Source: Mycolicibacterium frederiksbergense
GTDB taxonomy: Bacteria; Actinomycetota; Actinomycetes; Mycobacteriales; Mycobacteriaceae
Length of the DNA: 64,000 bases
Direction of reading: 5' to 3'
Assembly (NCBI RefSeq): GCF_012223425.1
Contig: NZ_CP038799.1
Span: 4,944,249-5,008,248, forward strand
Every line of letters starts with the position of its first letter. Position 1 is the first letter of the stretch. The notes below the pieces were generated by a model, which was not told the DNA's origin, did no database searches, and worked only from the letters and a program-made list of their open reading frames with translations. The position numbers and the translations under genes were made by a program. Shown here piece after piece: positions 24,680-34,683 of this stretch.

Positions 24680-26458
24680 ATGCGGCCCCAACTCTCGCGA
24701 CTCGACGCGCAGGCCCGGGCGGCCCTCGCGCGCAAGATCAGAAGCCAGCTGCCCGCGGCCGATGCTCCAACGACCGACCACGATGTGGCGATCGCCGGCG
24801 GCGGCATCGCGGCCATGGCGCTTGCGCTGGAAATCAGGCAGGCGCGTCCACAGACGCGCATCCTGCTGATCGAGCCGAACACCCATCCGGTCTCGGAGAT
24901 CACCCATACCGTCGGCGAATCGACGGTTGAGGTGTCCGCTCACTATCTGCGTGATCGCCTTGGCCTCGGTGAGCACCTGCAGGCGGCGCACATTCGCAAG
25001 ATGGGCCTGCGAATGTTCTTCTCGCACGAACACAACAGCGATATCGCGTCCCGAATGGAGTTGGGCGGCTCGTCGTTCGTTCCGCTGGTCACTTATCAGA
25101 TAGATCGGGGGCGGTTGGAGAACGAGCTGCACACCCGTTGTCTGGCAGCGGGTATCGCCATCCGGCGTGGTCGCGTGGCCTCCGTCGCCCTCGGTCATGA
25201 CGGCACGTCGCACACGGTGTCTGTCCAGGCCGATGAAGAACGCATGGACACCACGGCCCGGTGGGTGGTCGACGCGTCCGGACGGAACCGGATGCTGCCG
25301 CGGCAACTGAACCTCAAACAGCCCAACGAGCACCACTGCAACGCGGCATGGCTGCGGGTGGCCACCGAGATCGACGTCAACGGCTGGAGCGACGCCCCCG
25401 ACTTCCACAGCCGTCTTGTCGAGGGTAACCGGGCCATGTCGACGAACCATCTGATGGGGGAGGGCTACTGGGTCTGGCTGATCCGACTGGGCTCCGGAGC
25501 CACCAGCGTCGGCATCGTCGCCGACCCTGCGCTGCATCCGTTCGACGGGTTCAATACGTTGCCCAAGGCGATGGCGTGGCTGCGTGCACACGAACCGCAG
25601 TGTGCTGCGGTGCTGGCCGAGCACGAGCACCAGATCAGGGACTTCCGGGTGATGAAGAAGTACAGCCACGGCGCCACCAAGATCTTCGACGGTGCCGACC
25701 GCTGGTGCCTCACCGGAGACGCCGGTGTGTTCCTCGACCCGCTGTACTCGTCCGGTCTGGACCTCGTGGCGATCGGCAACGGCCTGATCACCGACATGAT
25801 CGTCCGCGACCTGGGCGGCGAAGACGTGCTGGCACGTGCACAGGTCAGCGACACACTGTTCCGGTCACTCACCGAGATGTGGCTCGCGGTGTATCAGGAC
25901 CAGTACGTACTGATGGGGACGCCCGCGGTGATGTCGGCGAAGGTCGTCTGGGACATCGCCTTCTACTGGGGTTTCATCGGCCTGCTCTATATGAATGATC
26001 GGTTCGTTCGCATCGCGGATGACCCGGAGTTCGTGCCTCAACTGGAAGGCCTCATCGCGCTGAGCAATCGGGTTCAGCGCTTCTTCCGCGAATGGGCCGC
26101 GTTGGAGGGCCGTGGGCCCGAGGCCGAGAAGGCCACGGTGCCCTTCCTGGACCTGTACGCGCCCCTGAACTTCATGGTGTCGCTGCACACCGCGATGGTG
26201 GAACCCAGCCCGGATTTCGGTGCTCAGTTCGACACCAATGCTCGGTTGCTACACCAGATTGCGGGTCAGCTCGTCGAGACGGTGCTGGCGGCAAAAGCCG
26301 TGGTGTTCGAGGACGACGAGGCCGTGCGCCAGGTGCAGACCTGGCAACGCGATCCGTTGCTACGCGAATTGCGGGCAATCTACCGCCGGGATCAGGAGAC
26401 CGCCCCGATCAGCGCTGACTGGATCGTCACCGGATCGGCGGTCCTGCAGCCGAACTGA
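24680..26458 (+). CDS. Flavin-dependent halogenase
   Basis: The 592-aa product belongs to the FADH2-dependent halogenase family, which chlorinates or brominates aromatic or carrier-bound substrates using flavin-derived hypohalite. The N-terminal FAD motif is AGGGIAAMAL (39-48) and the halogenase signature GEST is at 79-82. The second hallmark appears as WVWLIR (264-269): the WxWxI core is kept but the usual Pro is Arg. CLTGDAGVFLDP (343-354) is the flavin GD motif. The extended C-terminus (400-592) may bind the substrate or carrier. A reduced-flavin partner is not encoded nearby. It lies 102 bases upstream of a type I PKS, which probably supplies the substrate. Confidence 0.87.
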   Translation: MRPQLSRLDAQARAALARKIRSQLPAADAPTTDHDVAIAGGGIAAMALALEIRQARPQTRILLIEPNTHPVSEITHTVGESTVEVSAHYLRDRLGLGEHLQAAHIRKMGLRMFFSHEHNSDIASRMELGGSSFVPLVTYQIDRGRLENELHTRCLAAGIAIRRGRVASVALGHDGTSHTVSVQADEERMDTTARWVVDASGRNRMLPRQLNLKQPNEHHCNAAWLRVATEIDVNGWSDAPDFHSRLVEGNRAMSTNHLMGEGYWVWLIRLGSGATSVGIVADPALHPFDGFNTLPKAMAWLRAHEPQCAAVLAEHEHQIRDFRVMKKYSHGATKIFDGADRWCLTGDAGVFLDPLYSSGLDLVAIGNGLITDMIVRDLGGEDVLARAQVSDTLFRSLTEMWLAVYQDQYVLMGTPAVMSAKVVWDIAFYWGFIGLLYMNDRFVRIADDPEFVPQLEGLIALSNRVQRFFREWAALEGRGPEAEKATVPFLDLYAPLNFMVSLHTAMVEPSPDFGAQFDTNARLLHQIAGQLVETVLAAKAVVFEDDEAVRQVQTWQRDPLLRELRAIYRRDQETAPISADWIVTGSAVLQPN

Positions 26459-26560
26459 ACCCGACGCCAGACGCACGAAATTCATCAGTCCGGGATCCCA
26501 TCCATTGTCGCTGCGGCTACGAATACCTCGCGAAGTGTGTAGCGCGACGAGAAAGTGCCG

Positions 26561-29500
26561 ATGCCAGTGACCGAATCACTGCCCATAGACCGTGAACCGC
26601 TGGCGATAGTCGGGATCGGATGTCGATTCCCCGGCGGTGCCGATTCGGCGCAGGCCTTCTGGCGGCTGCTGTGCGACGAGGTCGATGCCACCGGTGACGT
26701 TCCTGCGTCACGGTGGGATGCGGCGCGCTACCACGACCCGAACCCGGCGAAGATGGGCAAGGTCGTCACACGCCGGGGCGGGTTCCTGTCCGAGATCGAT
26801 CAGTTCGATCCCCAGTTCTTCGGCATCTCGCCGCGCGAGGCCCATTCCCTGGACCCCAGCAGCGCCTTCTGCTGGAGGCCACCTGGGAGGCGTTCGAAGA
26901 CGGGGGGATACCCGCCGATCGGCTGGCTGGTACCGACGTCGGCGTGTTCATCGGCGGCTTCACGCTGGACTATCAACTCCTGCAGAACCAGGGCCGCAGC
27001 AGTCGCTACCGGTTCAAGGCCCATTCGGCCACCGGGATGATGATGACCATGCTGGCGAACCGCATCTCCCATGCGTTCGACTTCCGCGGTCCGAGCATGA
27101 CGATCGATACGGCCTGCTCGAGCTCGCTGGTCGCCGTGCACCTTGCGGCGCAGAGTATCTGGAATGGCGAGTGTGCAGTGGCGCTCGCCGGCGGTGTGAA
27201 CATCATGGGCGGTCCCAATACCGCGATCGCCGAATCGAGAAGCGGATTCCTCAGCCCCGAGGGGCGGAGCAAGGCCCTTCTCCGATTCGGCGGACGGGTA
27301 TGCACGGGGTGAGGGCGGCGCAGTCGTCATCATCAAATCGCTCGCGCAGGCGCTGACCGACGGCGACGACGTCTACGCGCAGATTCTCGGGACCGCCGTC
27401 TCGCAGGACGGGCACACCGACGGAATCACGGTGCCGCGTGAAGAAGCTCAGGAAGCCGCGATCCGAACGGCGCTGCGGCGCGCCGGCGTCACACCCACCC
27501 AGGTCGGGTATGTGGAAGCGCATGGGACGGGTACGCCGGTCGGTGATCCCATCGAGATGCGGGCGTTGGCACACGCACTCACATCAGACCGTTCGGCCAC
27601 GCAGCCCCTGCTGATCGGTTCTGTCAAGACGAATATCGGTCACCTCGAAGCCGGGGCCGGAGTGGCCGGGCTGATCAAGGCGGCGCTGGTCGCCAAACAC
27701 GCATATGTCCCGGCCAACCTGCATCTGCAGAACCCGACCACGCACGTCTCGGTCGCTGAACTCAAACTCGACATCCCCTCCGCGGGAAGGCCCTTCCCCG
27801 AGACCGGTCGTCGGGTGGTCGGGGTCAACTCGTTCGGATTCGGGGGCACCAATGCCCACGTGGTCCTGGCCGAACCCCCGGTCGCGCGGCGGGAGACCGC
27901 AGCAGACACCGAGGCCCTGCCGCTGACCGTGCTGCCGATATCGGGGCGCAGCGAGCAGGCGCTCATTGCGTCGGCCGCTCGGTTGGCCGACCACCTGGAC
28001 AGCCATCCCGACATCACGCTGCCCGACCTCGGCTACACCCTGGCCCGGCGGCGGGCGCACCTCAGCCATCGGCACACGCTGATCGCCGAAGACATCGCCG
28101 ATGCGCGTGAACAATTGCGTGCCGTCGGCAACGGCGGTGAGATCACGACCGGTCGAACCGCATCCACCGCGCCCAAAGTGGCCTTCGTCTGCACCGGCAT
28201 GGGTCCGCAGTGGTGGCAGATGTGCCGGGGATTGCTGGACGTGTTCCCGGTCTTCACCGCGAGCATCCTGCGCAGCTCGCGAGAATTGTCGAAGTACGCG
28301 GACTGGTCGCTGATCGAGGAACTGCGACGTGATGAATCCGCTTCCCGGATGGGTGACACCGAATTCGCCCAGCCGGCCAACTTCGCGATCCAGGTCGCCC
28401 TGGCCGAACAGCTCGCCCACTTCGGGATCACACCGGACGCCGTGATCGGCCACAGCGCAGGTGAAGTCGCGGCCCACCACCTCGCCGGGCTGCTCTCTTT
28501 CGAGCAGGCCATCGAGGTGGTCCATCACCGCAGCCGACTGCAACAGCGCACCAGTGGGCAGGGCCGGATGCTGGCCGTCGGCCTGGACGCCGAAACCCTC
28601 ATGCAGACTCTCGACGAGAAGATGATCGACGAATTCGGTCGACGGGTGTCGATCGCCGCCATCAACAGTCCTGCGGCGGTCACCGTCGCAGGCGACGGTG
28701 ATGTCCTGGAAGACATTGCCCGCCAATTGGATGAGGCGCAGATCTTCAACCGGTACCTCACGGTGAAGGTCCCGTACCACACCCACTACATGGACGCGAT
28801 CAAGGACGAGCTCTACGGCGCCCTCTCGGGTCTGTCGTCGAAGTCCGCTGAGCTGCCGCTCTATTCGACGGTCACCGGTGAACTGTTGACCCGCTATGAC
28901 GCCGGCGCGGCCTACTGGTGGCAGAACACCCGGGCCACCGTTCTCTTCGAACCCGCGCTGCGCCGGATGCTCGACGATGGTTACACCCATTTCATCGAGC
29001 TCGGACCGCACCCGGTGCTGGCCGCATCCATCTTGGAGATCGCCGGAACGCAGCGGGTCTCGGTGACGGCCACGCAGCGGCGCGAGGACGACGACGTTCG
29101 TGCGCTGTTGAACTGTGTCGGCGTTCTGCACAACGCGGGCCACGATATCGCCTGGGACTGCGTGCATCCCCGCGGCGACGCTCGGTTGCTGAAAATTCCG
29201 AGCTATCCGTGGCAGACCAAACGCTTCTGGTACGACAATTACGAAATCGACGAGACGTTGTTCTACCGGCCGGTGCATCCGCTGCTCGGCCAGCCCATCC
29301 GCGGGGTACATCCGACCTGGGAAGCCGAGATCAGCACCGCCACCCTCGAATTCCTCGCCGATCACCGGGTTCAGGGCAGCGTGGTCGTTCCCGGAGCGGT
29401 GTACGTCGAGATGGCGCTGGCCGCAGCCAGGGAAACCTACGGATCCGACCACAGCATCGACAATCTGGTGCTGCACCGTGCCGTCATCCTGGACGACACG

Positions 29501-32062
29501 TGCGATCCCATCATCAGGACCACCCTGAACAAGGACGACGGCACACTGGAATTCGCGTCCTTCACGGTCACTTCGGACGGTGATCTCAAGTGGGCTATCA
29601 CCGCGACCGCCGAACTCGGCACACTTGCGGCGCCGACCGATCCGGGCGGTGTGCAGGAGGTGGGCCCGCGCGCCGAGATGGACGGTGAGCAGTTCTACCG
29701 CCGCACGAGTGACCTCGGATTCGACTACGGCGATGCGTTCCGGGCGGTCTCCGGTGTGACAGCCGGTCACGACTGGGCGGTCGCCGAGCTGACGATACCC
29801 GCCCGGGTCGCCGCGGAGGTCGGGCAATACCGCTTCCACCCCGCACTCATCGACGGGGCCTTCCAAACCCTTTTCGGCGCACCGTTCTCCGGGCAAGAGG
29901 AGAACGAGGACCCCTACCTACCCACCCGCATACGGCACTGCGCCGTCTATGGGCCGCCTGCTGCGGACATGAGGGTGCAGGTGCGCGTGGTCTCGGCAAC
30001 CAGAGATGCGGTCGAATGCGATATCTCGATCACCGATGACCGGGGTGGTGTGCTCGCCGTGTTCGACGGGTTCACGGTGCAATCGTTGAGCTCGTCTTCC
30101 AGGATGTCGGTCGAGCACATCGACAAGGGACTGTACGAGTTGCAGTGGTCCGAGATGGCCGACACCGCAACGGACACCGTCGCCGGGTCCGACGTCGAAG
30201 CCCTGTGCTGGCTGGTGCTGGCCGACGATTCCGGTGTCGGAAAGGCGCTCGCCGACGACATGCGGTCACGCGGTCACCGCGTCGACACCGTGCAGTACCC
30301 GGCTGACGGCGTCGACTGGAACGCGCTGATCGACGGACTCACCACCGGTGAGCGCGGACTTGCCGGCATCATCGATTGCTGGCCGTTGGACATGTCGGCG
30401 GACAACGGCGACTCCGACGACATCGGCCCATTCACCGTTCTTCGACTGGTGAAGGCGTTGGCCGAGTTGAGGGCCGGGAACCCGAGACTCTTTCTGGTGA
30501 CCGCCAACTCGCAGGCAGCACCCGGCACCACGCTGACCGGCGCGGACCAGGCCTCGATATGGGGTCTGGGCCGCGTCATCGGCCACCAGGAGTTCTCCAC
30601 ATACTGGGGCGGCCTCATCGATATCGACAGCGTCGACAACCAGGTGGAGATCGCGAAGCGAATCTCCGACCATGTGCTCGGTGACGGCAGCGAAGATCAG
30701 ATCGCGATCCGGGGAGCCACGACGTTCGTCCCTCGACTCCGGCTGTGCAAGGACCTGACCTACCCGTTCCCCACCAAGCTTTCCGCCGATGCGACGTACG
30801 TCGTCACCGGCGGGGCCGGAGCGCTGGGCAGGGTCGTGGCCACCTACCTCGCCGAACGCGGTGCACGCCACATCACCCTGCTCGGGCGGACTCCCGTCCC
30901 GCCGAGATCCCAATGGGCCGAGCTGGTCGATGGTGATCGGCACTTCGAGACCGTCACCGCACTCCGGATGATCGAGCGGCTCGGTGCTCATATCGAAACG
31001 GCCAGTGTCGATGTCACGGTTGCCGATGACGTCACCTCGTGGCTGGCCGACCATCTTTCGCGCGGCGGGCGGCCGGTGCGTGGAATCGTGCACGCCGCCG
31101 GTGCGGTGAGCGACCAACTGCTGATCAACATGCGCGAAGAGGACTACGCGAAGGTGACCGCACCGAAGATCACCGGTGCCAGGGTGCTTCACCATGCCTT
31201 CGAGGGGCAGAATCTGGACTTCTTCGTCATGTTCGGTTCCGCCGGTTCGACCATCGCTGCCCCTGGGCAGGGAAATTACGCGGCCGCCAACGCCTTTCTC
31301 GATGCCTACGCGTACCAGCTTCGCGGGCAGGGACTTCCGGCCCTCACGATCGGTTGGGGGCCATGGTCGGTCGGAATGGTCGAAGAGCTCAAGCTGGAGA
31401 AGGTGTACGCGCAGCGGGGGATCGAGCTCATCACGCCCGCCGTCGGCGCTCGAATCCTCGATAGGCTGATCAAGCAGACCGTGCCCAGTGTCGTGGCGAT
31501 CACCGTTGATTGGAGCCGGGCCCGCCAGGCAGCAATGGGCGGGCCGCTGCCGGCGATGTTCGGCGAACTCGAATCCGTCGACACGGGCGCGGCGCAGGAC
31601 GCCTCGGGATCGTCGATCCTCGACGTGCTCGCCGCGACCCCGGAGACCGGTCGCGCCGCTCTCATCTCCGAGCGTGTCCTGGAGGTCGTGGCCGACGTGT
31701 TCGACTGCGGCGTGGCCGATATCGACACCGGTGCCATGCTCGACGACATCGGTCTGGATTCGATGATGGCGATGGAGTTCCGGGTGCGCATCAACGTGAC
31801 CTTCTCGATCGATGTCCCCGTGCTGGAGATACTGCGTGGTGTCAGCGTGAACTCGCTGTCCGACCGGATCCTCACCGAGTTGGAGGCGATTCACGGTGAT
31901 GCGCCCGCCTCGGACGAGTCGGCGGCCGACGACCAGCCAGATGTGGACGATGACGATGTCGACGTCTTGCTGGACGATCTGTCCGAATCAGAACTGCGAG
32001 CGCTGCTGGCGGAGATCGAGGCCGACGGCGCACAACCGGATGCCGGAAGACTCCAGTCGTGA
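26561..32062 (+). pseudogene. Type I polyketide synthase, KS-AT-DH-KR-ACP (two compensating frameshifts as read)
   Basis: Joined across two one-base indels the product is 1833 aa. Domains: KS (about 12-440; active Cys in DTACSSSLVAVH at 27115, His in EAHGTGTP and KTNIGHLEA); AT (540-850; Ser in GHSAGEVAA; pocket KVPYHTHYMD); DH (906-1190; His in DHRVQGSVVVPG, Asp in LIDGAFQ); KR (1411-1600; TGGAGALG, Tyr in GNYAAANAF); ACP (1705-1775; Ser in GLDSMMAMEF), then an acidic tail. No ER, methyltransferase or thioesterase. A C is missing at 26854-26857 (4 C, 5 expected) and one is extra at 27275-27277 (3, 2 expected); the middle frame still encodes intact KS. Either the gene is broken or the read has homopolymer errors. 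ATG 26561; the ABC exporter overlaps the stop. Confidence 0.9.
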
Positions 32063-32910
32063 GTGGTGCGGCCCCCTCCCGGGCTGTCCAGGTGCGGGGT
32101 CTGTCCAAGTCGTACGGAACACTGCGTGCGGTCGACGATCTCGACCTCGATGTCGAATACGGGGAGATCTTTTCGATTCTCGGGCCGAATGGCGCGGGCA
32201 AGTCGACGACCGTCGAGATCCTCGAGGGAAACCGCAGGCGTGATGCGGGGCAGGTGAGCGTGCTCGGAGCAGACCCGGGCACGGCGGGCAGACAGTGGCG
32301 CGCACGGATCGGCATCGTTCTCCAAGAGGTCAGTGATGCCGGGATGCTCACCGTGGGTGAAACCGTGCAGATGTTCGGTAGTTGTTACGGTGCGGCCAGG
32401 GAACCGGCGGAGGTGCTCGATCTCGTCGGTCTCGCATCGGTCGTCGAGGCGAGGGTCGGGACACTGTCGGGCGGTCAGCGCCGGCGCCTCGATGTCGCCC
32501 TCGGCATCGTGGGCCGGCCCGAGTTGCTGTTCCTGGACGAACCGACCACCGGATTCGACCCCGAAGCCCGGCAACAGTTCTGGGAACTCATCAGGCTGCT
32601 GGCGGCAGACGGCACGACGATCTTGATGACGACGCACTACCTCGAAGAGGCGGCCGCACTGGCAGACCGGGTCGCCGTCGTCGCCGGCGGGGCGGTGGTC
32701 GCGGTCGACTCGCCTGCCCGGCTGATCGAACATGTCGACACCGCTGCGACTGTCCGGTGGATGGAGGGCGGCCGGGAGCGGGTGGAACGGACAGCAGCAC
32801 CCACCGAATTGATCCGCCGCCTCAGCAGCGGTGGCGCCGAACTGGATCGCCTGACGGTGACGCGCCCGACCCTCGAAGACGCCTATCTACAGCTGATCGG
32901 GCATTCGTGA
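32059..32910 (+). CDS. ABC exporter ATP-binding subunit
   Basis: The 283-aa ATPase has Walker A GPNGAGKSTT (near residue 41), signature LSGGQRRRLDVALG and Walker B ELLFLDEPTTGFDP, with the His switch in TTHYLEEAA. It is of the drug-resistance/ABC-2 type (DrrA-like). GTG start overlaps the PKS stop (GTGA) and its stop overlaps the permease start, so PKS and exporter genes are co-translated. It most likely energises export of the polyketide or gives self-resistance. Confidence 0.93.
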   Translation: MSGAAPSRAVQVRGLSKSYGTLRAVDDLDLDVEYGEIFSILGPNGAGKSTTVEILEGNRRRDAGQVSVLGADPGTAGRQWRARIGIVLQEVSDAGMLTVGETVQMFGSCYGAAREPAEVLDLVGLASVVEARVGTLSGGQRRRLDVALGIVGRPELLFLDEPTTGFDPEARQQFWELIRLLAADGTTILMTTHYLEEAAALADRVAVVAGGAVVAVDSPARLIEHVDTAATVRWMEGGRERVERTAAPTELIRRLSSGGAELDRLTVTRPTLEDAYLQLIGHS

Positions 32911-33731
32911 GCACCGCCGGGCAGCACACCCGCACGCCGCTCCCGTCGGTGCTGCGCATCGGGTGGTCCCGGGTGGTCCCGGAACTGAAGATGTTCTACC
33001 GCAGACCCGAGCAGGTGGTGTTGACCTTCACGATGCCGGCCGTGATCTGTCTGCTGCTGGGGTCCATATTCTCGGCGGAGTTGCCCTACGGCAACGTCAG
33101 CACCGGCGCGGTGATCGCCGCCAGCATGCTCGCCTACGGCATCCTTTCGACGTCTTTCGTGAACTTGGGCATCAGTATCGCCGCTGATCGGGAGACCGGG
33201 GCCCTGCGCCGCCTGCACGGAACGCCGACGACGGCAACGTCCTACTTCATCGGCAAGATCATGTTGGTGTTCGTGGTCAGTCTGGCCGAGGCGGTGCTGC
33301 TGCTGGCGGTGGGTGTGCTCGCGTTCGGACTTCGGCTGCCCACAGACGTTTTCGGGTGGTTCACCCTGACCTGGGTGTTCCTGCTGGGCGTCATCAGCTG
33401 TTCGTTGCTCGGCGTGCTGATCAGCAACGTCGCAAGCAGTGCGGTATCGGCCGCCGCCATGACCAACGGTCCCGCGGTCGGTCTGCAGTTCGTGTCGGGA
33501 ACCTACGTCCCGATCATGGTGCTCCCGACGTGGATGCTGGTGATCGGCTCGTTGTTCCCGGTCAAATGGATGGCGCAGGGTTTCCGATCGGTGCTGCTGC
33601 CACCCGAAATGGCCGCCATCGAACCGGCAGGCAGCTGGGAGCACTGGCGGATCTTCTTCGTGCTGGCGGCATGGAGCATCGGGGGGCTGATCGGTTGCCT
33701 CACCGTCTTCCGCTGGTCGGAATCACGCTGA
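32907..33731 (+). CDS. ABC-2 type permease
   Basis: The 274-aa product has six transmembrane helices and the ABC-2 pattern, with AADRETGALRRLHGTPTTA after helix 2, the conserved coupling segment of DrrB-type permeases. GTG start coupled to the ATPase gene. The 3' end overlaps the convergent LysR gene by 9 bases. It is the last gene of the halogenase/PKS/exporter group. Confidence 0.91.
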   Translation: MSTAGQHTRTPLPSVLRIGWSRVVPELKMFYRRPEQVVLTFTMPAVICLLLGSIFSAELPYGNVSTGAVIAASMLAYGILSTSFVNLGISIAADRETGALRRLHGTPTTATSYFIGKIMLVFVVSLAEAVLLLAVGVLAFGLRLPTDVFGWFTLTWVFLLGVISCSLLGVLISNVASSAVSAAAMTNGPAVGLQFVSGTYVPIMVLPTWMLVIGSLFPVKWMAQGFRSVLLPPEMAAIEPAGSWEHWRIFFVLAAWSIGGLIGCLTVFRWSESR

Positions 33732-34619
33732 CCTGCTTGCGAACTGATCGCGGATGAAGGCGAGTAATCTCCGGCTCGCCGGTGTGGCGGCCGTCGGTGA
33801 CCACGCGAGTGCGATCTCGCGCCGGTAGCTGCTCGGGGACAGTGCGATCTCTACGATGTCCGGTGCGCTGCGTTCGTCGTGGGGGAGCAGCGCGATGCCG
33901 AGTCCGCGGCCGATCAGCTCGTGCATGGTGGCGAACTCGGTGAGCTCGACGGCGATCTTCGGGGTGAAACCGGCTTCTGCGCACCAGCTCTCGGTCAGTT
34001 GGCGCAGGTTATAGCTCATCGGGTTCGCGATGAACGCTTCGTCGTGCAGCTCTTTGAGGCGCAACCTCTTGCGTCCCGCAAGACGGTGCCGCACCGGCAG
34101 TACGGCGAGGATCGACTGCGCCCCGATCACCTGGTGGCGCACCTCATCCGACGCCGGGATCATCACCGCCACGTCGAGCTCACCCGACTTGAGATCGGAG
34201 GTCAACTGCGTCCCGTGTGCCTGTTTGATCTGCAACCGGATCCCGGGTGCGCGACGACGGAACTCCGCGATCAGGGTCGGCAACCGGCCCGAGCCCATGG
34301 TCAGCGGGAAGCCGAATCGCACGGTGCCGTGCTGCGCGTCCGCCTCTCCGGCGATGGCCTCCACCGCTGCTTCCAGGGCGTGCAGCGGGCCTCGGGCCCG
34401 ATCCACCAGCCGGACGGCGGCCGGTGTCAGTCGCACCGTGCGGCCGTCCTGGATGAGCAGGCGAAGCCCGAGCGTCTTCTCCAGGGCGTGGATCCGCCTG
34501 CTCATCGACGACTGGGGGATGCCGAGACTGTCGGCGGCCCGCGTCATGTGAGCCTCATGCGCCGCCAACTCGTCCAGGGCGCGCAGCTGCGGTGCGAGCT
34601 CGCCCATCCAACGATCCAT
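33723..34619 (-). CDS. LysR-type transcriptional regulator
   Basis: The 298-aa product has an N-terminal winged helix-turn-helix (about 10-65; AADSLGIPQSSMSRRIHALE) and a C-terminal periplasmic-binding-like effector domain (90-290). It is divergent from the malate:quinone oxidoreductase gene, so that gene and its own are the likely targets. On the - strand TATGAT (34626-34631) lies 6 nt before the ATG with no Shine-Dalgarno, so the mRNA is probably leaderless. The start at 34619 fits the HTH. Confidence 0.92.
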   Translation of the reverse strand: MDRWMGELAPQLRALDELAAHEAHMTRAADSLGIPQSSMSRRIHALEKTLGLRLLIQDGRTVRLTPAAVRLVDRARGPLHALEAAVEAIAGEADAQHGTVRFGFPLTMGSGRLPTLIAEFRRRAPGIRLQIKQAHGTQLTSDLKSGELDVAVMIPASDEVRHQVIGAQSILAVLPVRHRLAGRKRLRLKELHDEAFIANPMSYNLRQLTESWCAEAGFTPKIAVELTEFATMHELIGRGLGIALLPHDERSAPDIVEIALSPSSYRREIALAWSPTAATPASRRLLAFIRDQFASRSA

Positions 34620-34621
34620 AT

Positions 34622-34659
34622 ACGGATCATAATCACCTGAACATTCATTGGACGGATCA
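34622..34659. promoter_or_regulatory. Direct-repeat operator in the lysR-mqo divergent region
   Basis: ACGGATCA occurs at 34622-34629 and at 34652-34659, 30 bases (about three helical turns) apart. The first copy overlaps the -10 (TATGAT on the - strand) of the leaderless lysR gene, and the second lies upstream of the oxidoreductase start. This suits a LysR protein that represses itself and controls the divergent gene. Confidence 0.45.
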
Positions 34660-34683
34660 AAGCTGCGGGCTCATGGTGGATTC

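Noticed and set aside
27584..29896. 770-aa open frame on the - strand inside the PKS
   Set aside because: Antisense shadow of conserved AT and DH coding sequence; no motif of its own.
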